13,133 nucleotides of DNA, from the NCBI GenBank assembly GCA_964591565.1, contig CAZQEC010000029.1, positions 1 to 13,133 on the forward strand, read 5' to 3'. Position numbers and translations under genes: made by a program. Below are positions 6,448 through 12,547 of the stretch, piece after piece. The DNA is from CAZQEC01 sp964591565. GTDB taxonomy: Bacteria > Patescibacteriota > UBA1384 > CAJBMM01. Numbering within the stretch: position 1 is the first letter of the stretch; the number at the start of each line of letters is the position of its first letter. The notes under the pieces were generated by a model. It saw only the letters and a program-made list of their open reading frames with translations. It was not told the DNA's origin and made no database searches.

Positions 6448-7175
6448 TTAATTTTGATCCCAAGTTTGTGTAGTAAAATCAATCCAAACATTTGTGGTAG
6501 GGCTAATTGACGGCGCCAGCGTTTTGGCTCGCGAATTAGTCGCCACAACCACTCCAGTCCAAAATCTCGCAGTACTTTCGGTGCCCGTTTTTGTTTGCCA
6601 GCCAAAAAGTCAAATGTACCCCCTACCCCCATCATTATTGGCACGTTCAAATCTAATTTATGTTCAGCAATCCATACATCTTGTTTTGGCGCGCCCCAAG
6701 CCACTAGCAAAATGTCTGGTTTCGCCATATTAATTCTTTTAATTACATCTGTATCAGTTGGTGAGCCCTCATCAACTCCGACAATTCTTAAGCCCGCATT
6801 AAGACTCGTAAGAATATTAGCCGTTGCTTGCGCGACACCACCTTGCCCGCCGAGTAAATAAATTGAATAGTTTTGTTTAGCCGCCTTACCAGCCAAAGTT
6901 TGTACAAAATCCACACCAGCTATTCGCGGCGGTATTGCCTGCTTTAGTAATTGCGCCGCTAAAATGATGCCTGCTCCGTCGGCGATAGCCAAATCGGCGT
7001 CTTTTAGACATTGGCGAAATTTCTGATTCCCTCTGGCGGCCATCACAAACTCAGTGTTAACAGTCGCAATTTGGTGTGCAGTGCCTTCGTCAATCCAGCG
7101 ATGAATGTGTGTTAATATCTCATCTTCGCTGAGAGTATCAATCCTGACCCCGAGAATATGACAATAGTCAGACAT
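6444..7175 (-). CDS. WecG/TagA/CpsF family glycosyltransferase
   Basis: This family (GT26) transfers N-acetylmannosamine or a related sugar onto undecaprenyl-diphospho-GlcNAc at the inner membrane face, an early step in wall teichoic acid or surface polysaccharide synthesis. The 243-residue product has the usual length and landmarks: TVNTEFV (38-44), the catalytic-region aspartate in IADGAGI (64-70), YLLGGQGG (106-113), LVAWGAPKQD (157-166), GVGGTFDFLAG (183-193) and the Arg/Trp-rich C-terminal appendage GLEWLWRLIREPKRWRRQ (206-223), which in TagA contributes to the active site and membrane contact. The frame stays open for 73 more codons upstream, but that stretch lies inside the preceding glycosyltransferase gene and does not resemble the family. 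ATG 7173-7175 is the credible start, overlapping that gene's stop by eight bases, which suggests translational coupling. Confidence 0.92.
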   Translation of the reverse strand: MSDYCHILGVRIDTLSEDEILTHIHRWIDEGTAHQIATVNTEFVMAARGNQKFRQCLKDADLAIADGAGIILAAQLLKQAIPPRIAGVDFVQTLAGKAAKQNYSIYLLGGQGGVAQATANILTSLNAGLRIVGVDEGSPTDTDVIKRINMAKPDILLVAWGAPKQDVWIAEHKLDLNVPIMMGVGGTFDFLAGKQKRAPKVLRDFGLEWLWRLIREPKRWRRQLALPQMFGLILLHKLGIKIN

Positions 7176-8271
7176 GCTTAACCGCGCTGTTGATTGCGTC
7201 ACGTAATTTATTTTGAAAATTGGTCTTTGAAAACATCTTGGCGTGTTTGGAAATATCTGTTGGTAAAAAATTTGACTCTTGACTCTCAAACCGGGTAATT
7301 GCATCTCTGACACCATTGACCGAATGGTCATCAAACAAAACGCCAGTTTTATTATCCACAACTGTTTCGGTGGCGCCGCCTTCATTATACGCAATAACAG
7401 GACGCCCGCAGGCCATTACCTCAACTGGCACCAAACCAAAATCATCAACATTTGGCCAAATAAGAGCGCGACAATAACTCATTTCTTTTAGTAGTGCTTC
7501 ATCATCTAAAAATCCGAGAAATTTAATCGTCGGACCAGCCATTTTTTTTAATCGTTCAAGCTCTTCACCCGAACCAACAACGTGTAAATTACGCCCCATT
7601 TGAGTGCACGCAATGACTGCAAGATCAACTTTTTTGGGTGGAGTCAAGCGACAGGCCGTTAAGTAGTAGTCGTCGTGACTCTTAGCGACGCTGTATTTTT
7701 CGGCGTCCAGCCCCGGGTAAATGACATCGGCCTGACGGCGATAAAACTTTTTTATCCTACTGGCGACGGTTTGGCTGTTTGCAATCACAACATCTGGTCT
7801 CTGGGCCGCCAAAAAGTCCCACTGGCGCAAACGGTGTAAAAAACGCTGAATCGCTACTCCTTTTATGCCCTTATCCCACCCTTTTTCTTTTAAGTATTCG
7901 AAATGATAATCCCATAAAAAGCGGGTTGGCGTGTGATAGTAACAGATGTGTTTGGTTTTTGGTTGTGTAATAACTCCGTGCGTAAAGGCTGAGGAAAGAG
8001 AAAGTACCACATCAAACTGACTAAAATCAAAACTTTCAATCGCTAACGGGTAAAATGGCATAGCCATAGTGTGGCCGCGTTTTTTGATGATTGGCATTTT
8101 TTCAATAATGCTTGAGCGAACGTCCCAGTTTTTCATCCGTCCGTGCATACGGTTTTCGTCATACCGCAACGTAAAAACTGGAGCGTTAGGAAACATTTCG
8201 TGAACATGTTCCAGTACTCGCTCTGCCCCGCCGTAACTCAACAAAAAATCATGCACAATGGCTAATTTCAT
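7168..8271 (-). CDS. GT4-family glycosyltransferase (GT-B fold)
   Basis: Retaining nucleotide-sugar glycosyltransferase, probably acting in the cytoplasm on a lipid-linked surface glycan. The 367-residue product starts IVHDFLLSYGGAER (5-18), the glycine-rich acceptor-side start typical of GT4 enzymes, followed by CYYHTPTRFLWDYH (110-123). The donor half shows the nucleotide-binding strand LTACRLTPPKKVDLAI-like region (204-220), VVGSGEE (231-237) and the signature WPNVDDFGLVPVEVMACGRPV (272-292). Here the first acid of the EX7E pair is Asp276 and the second is Glu284, a conservative change. CYYHTPTRFLWD is common in mannosyl- and rhamnosyltransferases of the WbdA/WbaZ type, but sugar specificity cannot be assigned. 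ATG 8269-8271 has no clear Shine-Dalgarno. The 3' end overlaps the wecG-like gene by eight bases, forming a two-gene unit. Confidence 0.9.
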   Translation of the reverse strand: MKLAIVHDFLLSYGGAERVLEHVHEMFPNAPVFTLRYDENRMHGRMKNWDVRSSIIEKMPIIKKRGHTMAMPFYPLAIESFDFSQFDVVLSLSSAFTHGVITQPKTKHICYYHTPTRFLWDYHFEYLKEKGWDKGIKGVAIQRFLHRLRQWDFLAAQRPDVVIANSQTVASRIKKFYRRQADVIYPGLDAEKYSVAKSHDDYYLTACRLTPPKKVDLAVIACTQMGRNLHVVGSGEELERLKKMAGPTIKFLGFLDDEALLKEMSYCRALIWPNVDDFGLVPVEVMACGRPVIAYNEGGATETVVDNKTGVLFDDHSVNGVRDAITRFESQESNFLPTDISKHAKMFSKTNFQNKLRDAINSAVKHV

Positions 8272-8306
8272 AGGATAACATTATCATATTAAACGTCAAA
8301 TTACTA

Positions 8307-8335
8307 TTGACACACATTCTATATTGTAGTATAAT
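8307..8335 (+). promoter_or_regulatory. Perfect consensus sigma-70 promoter
   Basis: TTGACA (8307-8312), exactly 17 bases, then TATAAT (8330-8335): both hexamers and the spacing are the consensus. The predicted start is near 8342, about 63 bases before the ATG of the orphan gene at 8405. It is divergent to the glycosyltransferase at 7168-8271. Confidence 0.85.
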
Positions 8336-8340
8336 GAAAC

Positions 8341-8352
8341 TAACCTTGGTTA
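8341..8352 (+). promoter_or_regulatory. Palindrome at the transcription start, possible operator
   Basis: TAACCTTGGTTA is a perfect 12-base palindrome lying on the predicted start site of the consensus promoter. Its position would suit a repressor dimer. As RNA it could only form a weak four-pair stem, so a DNA site is the more natural reading. Confidence 0.45.
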
Positions 8353-8374
8353 CTGTGCCACCGGAAGTGTACAG

Positions 8375-8387
8375 CGGCGGGACGCCG
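8375..8387 (+). promoter_or_regulatory. Leader hairpin before the ribosome site
   Basis: CGGCG (8375-8379) and CGCCG (8383-8387) form a five-pair GC stem with loop GGA, ending five bases before the GGAG at 8393-8396. It could stabilise the message or affect ribosome loading. Confidence 0.4.
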
Positions 8388-8404
8388 AATATGGAGTGTC
8401 TGGG

Positions 8405-9127
8405 ATGGACATCTCACGTTTTAACAGTCTGGTCGGGGAGTTTCCTTTTTTGCTCGATGTAATCCGGCTTTCCCAAGGAACGGGCGGCTGGAATGACCAT
8501 CGCGCGGTCGTCGGGTTTGAAGTGGCTCACATGGATCGGGACATGCTAGCCCGTGCCCCATACTTTACACATTGTGGTGAGTCATCGTCGTTACTCGAAT
8601 TGTTTGTTGTTCGTGACGGTAAGGCTAGCCCAATAAATTGCGTCACGGAGCGATTGGATTCGAGCGAATACGATGACGGTTCTTTCACCTTGATCGATAT
8701 GTGGGACGAATACATGACATATGACAACCCCCCACCTGGGGATGACCCAGTATTGTTGCAAATCTACCAAGATACGCAGCGAATCGTCGAGGATTGTGAA
8801 AAGCTTGAAGCGGTTAGGGCGCATCACTTCCAGTGGAGAGTGCCCAGAGCTTTGAAAGGCGACGAAAACTATGTGATCAGGGTTGAGTGCCAAACGTGGA
8901 CAGAAGAAATACCTAATCCGGAAGACGAGTACTTTCCGGATGTGGAAGATGTGTTTTCGAACCACGTGACCGTGTATAAGCTTCCAAAGTATGGTACCCT
9001 ACTCGATCTGATTAAGTCTACGATCGAGACCGAGGGTGTTCCAACGGCGACTGATGTTGACATTCGGCGGATTGAGATAGTCGCCGGCTTGTCGGATGTA
9101 GCCTCCCGGTTAGAAGATGGGCTTTAA
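8405..9127 (+). CDS. Orphan acidic soluble protein, family not recognised
   Basis: I do not recognise this 240-residue protein. It has no signal peptide or membrane segment and no nucleotide-binding motif. It is clearly acidic, with Asp/Glu-dense stretches such as EEIPNPEDEYFPDVEDVF, and contains a WDEYMTYDNPPPGDDP segment. The composition suggests a folded cytoplasmic mixed alpha/beta protein. I take ATG 8405 as start because GGAG (8393-8396) lies eight bases upstream; the in-frame GTG 8396 would share a base with that site and lacks one of its own. It is a self-contained unit: consensus promoter, palindrome, leader hairpin, gene, terminator. It separates two glycosyltransferase genes on the opposite strand, and nothing in the sequence ties it to glycan synthesis. 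Coding is supported by the intact frame and matching expression signals. Confidence 0.75.
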   Translation: MDISRFNSLVGEFPFLLDVIRLSQGTGGWNDHRAVVGFEVAHMDRDMLARAPYFTHCGESSSLLELFVVRDGKASPINCVTERLDSSEYDDGSFTLIDMWDEYMTYDNPPPGDDPVLLQIYQDTQRIVEDCEKLEAVRAHHFQWRVPRALKGDENYVIRVECQTWTEEIPNPEDEYFPDVEDVFSNHVTVYKLPKYGTLLDLIKSTIETEGVPTATDVDIRRIEIVAGLSDVASRLEDGL

Positions 9128-9153
9128 GCCCGGAGCGGGTGGATGTGTGTACG

Positions 9154-9183
9154 AGTGCCGTGGCAATGCTACGGCACTTATTT
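9154..9183 (+). terminator. Intrinsic terminator of the orphan acidic-protein gene
   Basis: AGTGCCGT (9154-9161) and ACGGCACT (9171-9178) form a perfect eight-pair stem with a nine-base loop, followed by TATTTAATT. It begins 27 bases after the stop codon. Confidence 0.75.
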
Positions 9184-9198
9184 AATTGCACGAGTTTT

Positions 9199-9254
9199 TA
9201 CACCTCGGGTGGATGCATCTACACCTCGGGGGTGGAAGTAGCTATACACCTTCG
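9199..9254. repeat. Short direct repeats TACACCTCGGG
   Basis: TACACCTCGGG occurs at 9199-9209 and 9220-9230 (21-base period), with a diverged third copy TACACCTTCG at 9245-9254. Each full copy is followed by GGTGGA-like sequence, so CACC/GGTG mini-stems are possible. CGGGTGGATG also appears at 9136-9145, before the terminator. The rest of 9128-9313 shows nothing else I can name. Confidence 0.5.
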
Positions 9255-9313
9255 ACAAACGTCATGGTTTTGATATCATTTTATTGAACATTATTGATGT
9301 GATACAATCGATC

Positions 9314-10423
9314 TTATTTTTTCGAACTCGCCTGATCAATTAGTACTTTAAGTGTGCTGACGGCGGCATAGTGCCAAGAGTATTTGGATAATTGTTCGGT
9401 CCCCTTTTTAATTAAAATATCGGCCTTGTGCTTATCAAGCAATACTGCGTTAATTGCGGCGGCTAACTCATGCTCATCTTTTGGTTTTTTGACGTAAAGT
9501 GCCGCCTCGCCAGCCACTTCGGGAATAGCTGAATTTTGGCACGCAACCACTGGCACCCGCGCGCTAAACGCTTGCAAAATTGGTAAGCCAAAACCTTCAT
9601 AAAGCGAGGGATAAGCGAACACACTGGCAACTTTGAACCACGCCGCCAACTCATTATCATTAGCATCTGCGCGATGAATTATCCGAACCCCATTTTTTCT
9701 GGCTTCATTAATGGCTTTGAACACATCCCCTGCGCCAAACCCGGGTTGGCCAATGAGCACTAATACTAAATTTATTTTTTTCGTTTTGATCTGGTCACGA
9801 ACTAATAATTCTACGGCTCGTATTAAGGTAGTTTGGTTTTTACGCACCTCAAGGCGCCCGACCGATAGTATAATTTTGGCGCGTTTATGACGTAAGACGT
9901 CAGGATAATCTGTTAGGGAAACATCTGGCAGAGGGATTAAGGCTTCGGGAATGATCTTGATTCGGTTTGGGGTGATGGCAAAATTATCCAATAAGTCGTC
10001 TCGCGCTGAAGTGCTAGGCACAATTATTTTAGCGTGGCACCGTAGTGCTCGATCAATCGTCAACTTTTGTAGTTTATGATCGTGCGCGCTGTAAGCATTA
10101 GGAAAATGCGCCCAAGCCAAATCGTGCACGGTGATCACGCTCGGACAGGGGCAAAATGGCGGCAACATATACGCGGGTTGCCAAAAAACGTCTGGTTTAT
10201 TCAGCAATAATTCGATTGGCAGTCTACTTTGCGTCCAAAAAAATGGTGATTTTATTATCACCTGATGTTTTTGAAACTCGGATGGTAATGTTTTGGGTGA
10301 ATATAGGCGAAATTTGTGTTCACGTCCGATTTCAAGCAAATGCTTGATAATGAACTCGGCGTAACGTTGTACACCGGTCGGATGGGATAAAATTAGACTG
10401 CTTGCATCAATACCAATGGTCAT
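9314..10423 (-). CDS. GT4-family glycosyltransferase with altered EX7E motif
   Basis: Retaining GT-B glycosyltransferase, likely a mannosyltransferase-type enzyme of surface polysaccharide synthesis. The 369-residue product opens IGIDASSLILSHPTGVQRYA (3-22), the start typical of WbaZ/MtfB-like GT4 enzymes. It then shows VITVHDLAWAHFP (96-108), SVGRLEVRKNQTTLIRA (187-203), VLIGQPGFG (222-230) and the signature YPSLYEGFGLPILQAF (271-286) followed by SAIPEVAGEAAL (298-309). The signature normally reads EX7E; here it is Glu276...Gln284 (codon CAA), so the second acid, which contacts the donor sugar, is replaced by its amide. A single base change from GAA would explain it. Everything else is intact, so reduced or altered donor use is possible but not shown. 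ATG 10421-10423 has only a weak ribosome site. No strong terminator follows. Confidence 0.9.
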   Translation of the reverse strand: MTIGIDASSLILSHPTGVQRYAEFIIKHLLEIGREHKFRLYSPKTLPSEFQKHQVIIKSPFFWTQSRLPIELLLNKPDVFWQPAYMLPPFCPCPSVITVHDLAWAHFPNAYSAHDHKLQKLTIDRALRCHAKIIVPSTSARDDLLDNFAITPNRIKIIPEALIPLPDVSLTDYPDVLRHKRAKIILSVGRLEVRKNQTTLIRAVELLVRDQIKTKKINLVLVLIGQPGFGAGDVFKAINEARKNGVRIIHRADANDNELAAWFKVASVFAYPSLYEGFGLPILQAFSARVPVVACQNSAIPEVAGEAALYVKKPKDEHELAAAINAVLLDKHKADILIKKGTEQLSKYSWHYAAVSTLKVLIDQASSKK

Positions 10424-10448
10424 ACTTTAAAGTTATCAGAAAATGGTG

Positions 10449-10473
10449 TTATCAGTCGAATTATCTAGTCGAA
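10449..10473. repeat. Tandem repeat TTATC(T)AGTCGAA upstream of the glycosyltransferase
   Basis: TTATCAGTCGAA (10449-10460) is followed at once by TTATCTAGTCGAA (10461-10473), differing by one inserted base. A third TTATCAG lies at 10433-10439, just before the start codon at 10423. These could be regulator half-sites or simple slippage. Confidence 0.4.
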
Positions 10474-10487
10474 CATCGATATTAGTT

Positions 10488-10645
10488 CTACGTGAACCCA
10501 TAAACCTCCACTGTGAGTCATCCTGAACGGAGTGAAGGATCTTTGATGGGCATAGATGAGCACAAATTACCGCTTAGATTCTTCTCCCGCACCGTACGGT
10601 GCAGGATCAGAATGACGTTGTAAAGAGGTTTCTGGATTCACGTAG
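10488..10645. mobile_element. REP/MITE-like inverted-repeat element (158 bases, non-coding)
   Basis: The ends CTACGTGAACCCATAAACCTC-type (10488-10508) and its reverse complement (10625-10645) match at 19 of 21 positions. Inside, a second imperfect inverted pair follows: GTCATCCTGAACGG...GAAGGATCT (10517-10542) against AGATTCTTC...GATCAGAATGAC (10576-10616). The GTCATYCTGA...GAAGRATCT motif is of a type seen repeatedly between genes in many bacterial genomes. A perfect 14-base palindrome GCACCGTACGGTGC (10589-10602) adds a hairpin within the right arm. There is no transposase, so it would be a non-autonomous element. I see no clear target-site duplication. Confidence 0.65.
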
Positions 10646-10665
10646 TGCTCACTTGCACTTGAGCA
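10646..10665 (-). other. Hairpin downstream of mreB
   Basis: TGCTCA (10646-10651) and TGAGCA (10660-10665) form a six-pair stem with an eight-base loop, 39 bases after the mreB stop and directly beside the inverted-repeat element. No T tract follows on the minus strand, so it is at best a weak terminator. Confidence 0.3.
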
Positions 10666-10703
10666 ATGTGGGGACAAATATGTGCACTAGATAGAAAGTA
10701 ATC

Positions 10704-11711
10704 TCATTTATATGACCACAAAACCGAGCGCTTGAAAGCGTCTAAATTTTCCACTGCAATTAAAGTACCACGAGCCACACAAAAAATAGGATCTTCGGCC
10801 ATTTGGCACGGCACACCAGTCACCTTACTCATTAATTTATCAAAATGGCGCAACTGCGATGTACCACCGGTCATCACAATGCCTTTGTCCATCACGTCGG
10901 CCGCTAGCTCTGGCGGGGTTTTTTGCAAGACTGATTTGACCGCGTTCAAGATAATGGCCAACTCCTCGCGTACCGCCACCATAACGTCGCTCGAAGTGAC
11001 GATCACGCTTTCAGGCAAGCCGCTGACGGTATTACAGCCCGAAACTTCCATCGAAAGCTCCTTATTTAGCGGCATGACCGTACCAACGCGAATTTTAATT
11101 TCTTCGGCAGTTTGATCACCAATAATTAAATTATATTTTTTGCGAACATGCGAAGCAATGGCCATGTCAATTTTATTGCCACCGACGCGTACCGAACTGG
11201 CCGCCACAACGTCACCAAGCGCAATTACTGCGACTTCGGTGGTGCCTCCGCCAATATCTATGATCATATTGCCTGATGGCGTGTTGATCGGAATGCCAGC
11301 CCCGAGCGCGGCCGCGATTGGTTCTTTGACTAAATAGGCTTGTTTGGCTCCAGCTTGAGTAATAGCATCAATAACCGCGCGGCGTTCGGTCGAGGTAATA
11401 CCGGCGGGAATTGAAACCATGACATCTGGTTTAAACAAGCGAATGGCGCCAGTGGTTTTATTAATGAAATGGCGTAACATTGCCTCAGTAATACGATAAT
11501 TGGCAATCACGCCGTCTTTCAGTGGACGCGCCGCCACGATGGATTCAGGTGTGCGTCCGAGCATTTTTCGGGCTTCTTCGCCAATGGCCATAATTTTGTT
11601 CGTTGAAGCTTCGAGCGCCACCACTGACGGTTCATTTAAGATCATGCCCTTTTTAGGCACGCTCACGACCAAATTTGTTGTGCCTAAATCAATCGCAATC
11701 CGTCGAATCAT
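10704..11711 (-). CDS. mreB: Rod-shape-determining protein MreB
   Basis: Bacterial actin that polymerises under the membrane and directs elongation-mode peptidoglycan synthesis. The 335-residue product shows the actin-fold nucleotide motifs: phosphate-1 IDLGTTN (7-13), the KEPIAAALGAG connector (129-139), phosphate-2 IIDIGGGTTEVAVI (150-163) and adenosine motif VMTGGTSQLRHF (279-290). RVGGNKID (175-182) and a normal C-terminus are also present, so it is complete and of usual length. ATG 11709-11711 is preceded by a weak AAGAGA ribosome site. MreC and MreD, its usual downstream partners, do not follow; the inverted-repeat element and a glycosyltransferase do. It is divergent to the gene at 11789 across 77 bases that must hold both promoters. 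Presence suggests a rod-shaped or elongating cell. Confidence 0.96.
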   Translation of the reverse strand: MIRRIAIDLGTTNLVVSVPKKGMILNEPSVVALEASTNKIMAIGEEARKMLGRTPESIVAARPLKDGVIANYRITEAMLRHFINKTTGAIRLFKPDVMVSIPAGITSTERRAVIDAITQAGAKQAYLVKEPIAAALGAGIPINTPSGNMIIDIGGGTTEVAVIALGDVVAASSVRVGGNKIDMAIASHVRKKYNLIIGDQTAEEIKIRVGTVMPLNKELSMEVSGCNTVSGLPESVIVTSSDVMVAVREELAIILNAVKSVLQKTPPELAADVMDKGIVMTGGTSQLRHFDKLMSKVTGVPCQMAEDPIFCVARGTLIAVENLDAFKRSVLWSYK

Positions 11712-11788
11712 AATATCTCTTATTTTTGCTCATTGTACTGGATAATTTATCAAAGAGATAGTGGCGGTGACCAGTATATGGGGCGCAA

Positions 11789-12532
11789 ATGTGTGTTATT
11801 ATTAATCAAATGTCAAATCGTAAAGCATTACCTAAGGTGTTTTTGTCGCTTGCGTGGCGTGCCACCGTAGTGGTTGTGTTTACTATTGTAGCTGGCATTA
11901 TGGTTATATTGGCAATGGGCTATCGAGTCAATATAGATCAGCGCACGCTTGAGCCAACTGGGGCAGTCACAATTAATGGAAAATTGTCAAATATAGAAAT
12001 TTATGCAGGGGGCGTAAAAGTCGGCGATAAATTGCCCATCACCATTACCGGACTTACCCCAACCAATACATTGCAATTAAGAATCACTAAAAATGATTAT
12101 GTAACGTGGGCAAAAAATGTGATGGTTGAGCAGGGCCTGGTGACGTCGGTGGGTGAAGTTAAGTTGTGGTTTAGTAACCCACTGATTAATGATGCTCAAA
12201 ATGTGGCCAAAGTGCAAGCGTGCGAAACAATTAACCCGTCTAACGCCGATGATTTATTAATTTTTGGTGGAGAAATTCGTACTAAATCAGGATTAATTAC
12301 CAGAATTTCATCACCCGTTGTTGCGGCGTGTTGGTTTGAGGACAATAATCACGTCGTTTTTGCCACTGCAAAAAATGTATTTATCATTGAAGCCGATGGT
12401 GATAACGCTCATTCGATTTATAGTACTGATCGAACGATTGATAATGTTGGTGCGTCGCCAAATGACAATATAGTTTATGTGGGATTGCAAGATGCCGGCT
12501 GGAAGCAAATTATGGTTGCGAAACCAGAATAA
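11789..12532 (+). CDS. Membrane-anchored PEGA-like/propeller-like protein
   Basis: A short basic N-terminus is followed by one strong hydrophobic helix (about 24-43, ATVVVVFTIVAGIMVILAMG), placing the rest outside the membrane. Residues about 57-115 (GAVTINGKL...LPITITGLTP...LRITKNDYVTWAKNVMV) resemble a PEGA domain, a small surface beta fold. Residues about 150-247 (CWFEDNNHVVFATAKNVFIIEADGDNAHSIYSTD..., VGASPNDNIVYVGLQDAGWKQI) look like two TolB/WD-type beta-propeller blades. A complete propeller needs more blades, so the protein is either short or acts with partners. ATG 11789 (247 residues) has a weak GGGG five bases upstream; in-frame ATG 11810 (240 residues) is equally plausible. It ends 15 bases from the convergent sortase stop. 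The domain calls are by eye, and function is unknown. Confidence 0.7.
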   Translation: MCVIINQMSNRKALPKVFLSLAWRATVVVVFTIVAGIMVILAMGYRVNIDQRTLEPTGAVTINGKLSNIEIYAGGVKVGDKLPITITGLTPTNTLQLRITKNDYVTWAKNVMVEQGLVTSVGEVKLWFSNPLINDAQNVAKVQACETINPSNADDLLIFGGEIRTKSGLITRISSPVVAACWFEDNNHVVFATAKNVFIIEADGDNAHSIYSTDRTIDNVGASPNDNIVYVGLQDAGWKQIMVAKPE

Positions 12533-12547
12533 AAATAGTGCTTAAAA

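Noticed and set aside
7176..7394. N-terminal extension of the WecG-type gene (73 more codons)
   Set aside because: It lies wholly within the preceding glycosyltransferase gene in another frame, looks unlike the family, and the family length fits the ATG at 7175.
8591..8965. 124-codon minus-strand open frame opposite the orphan acidic gene
   Set aside because: The plus-strand gene has a consensus promoter, ribosome site and terminator; the minus frame has none of these.
9199..9254. Possible CRISPR array
   Set aside because: Repeats are only about 11 bases, with two exact copies and about 10-base gaps, far from repeat-spacer dimensions; no cas gene is present.
4798..11711. Recoded UGA (as in Absconditabacteria or Gracilibacteria)
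   Set aside because: Three intact genes end in TGA at the length expected of their families or at overlapping gene borders, and no conserved frame contains an internal TGA.
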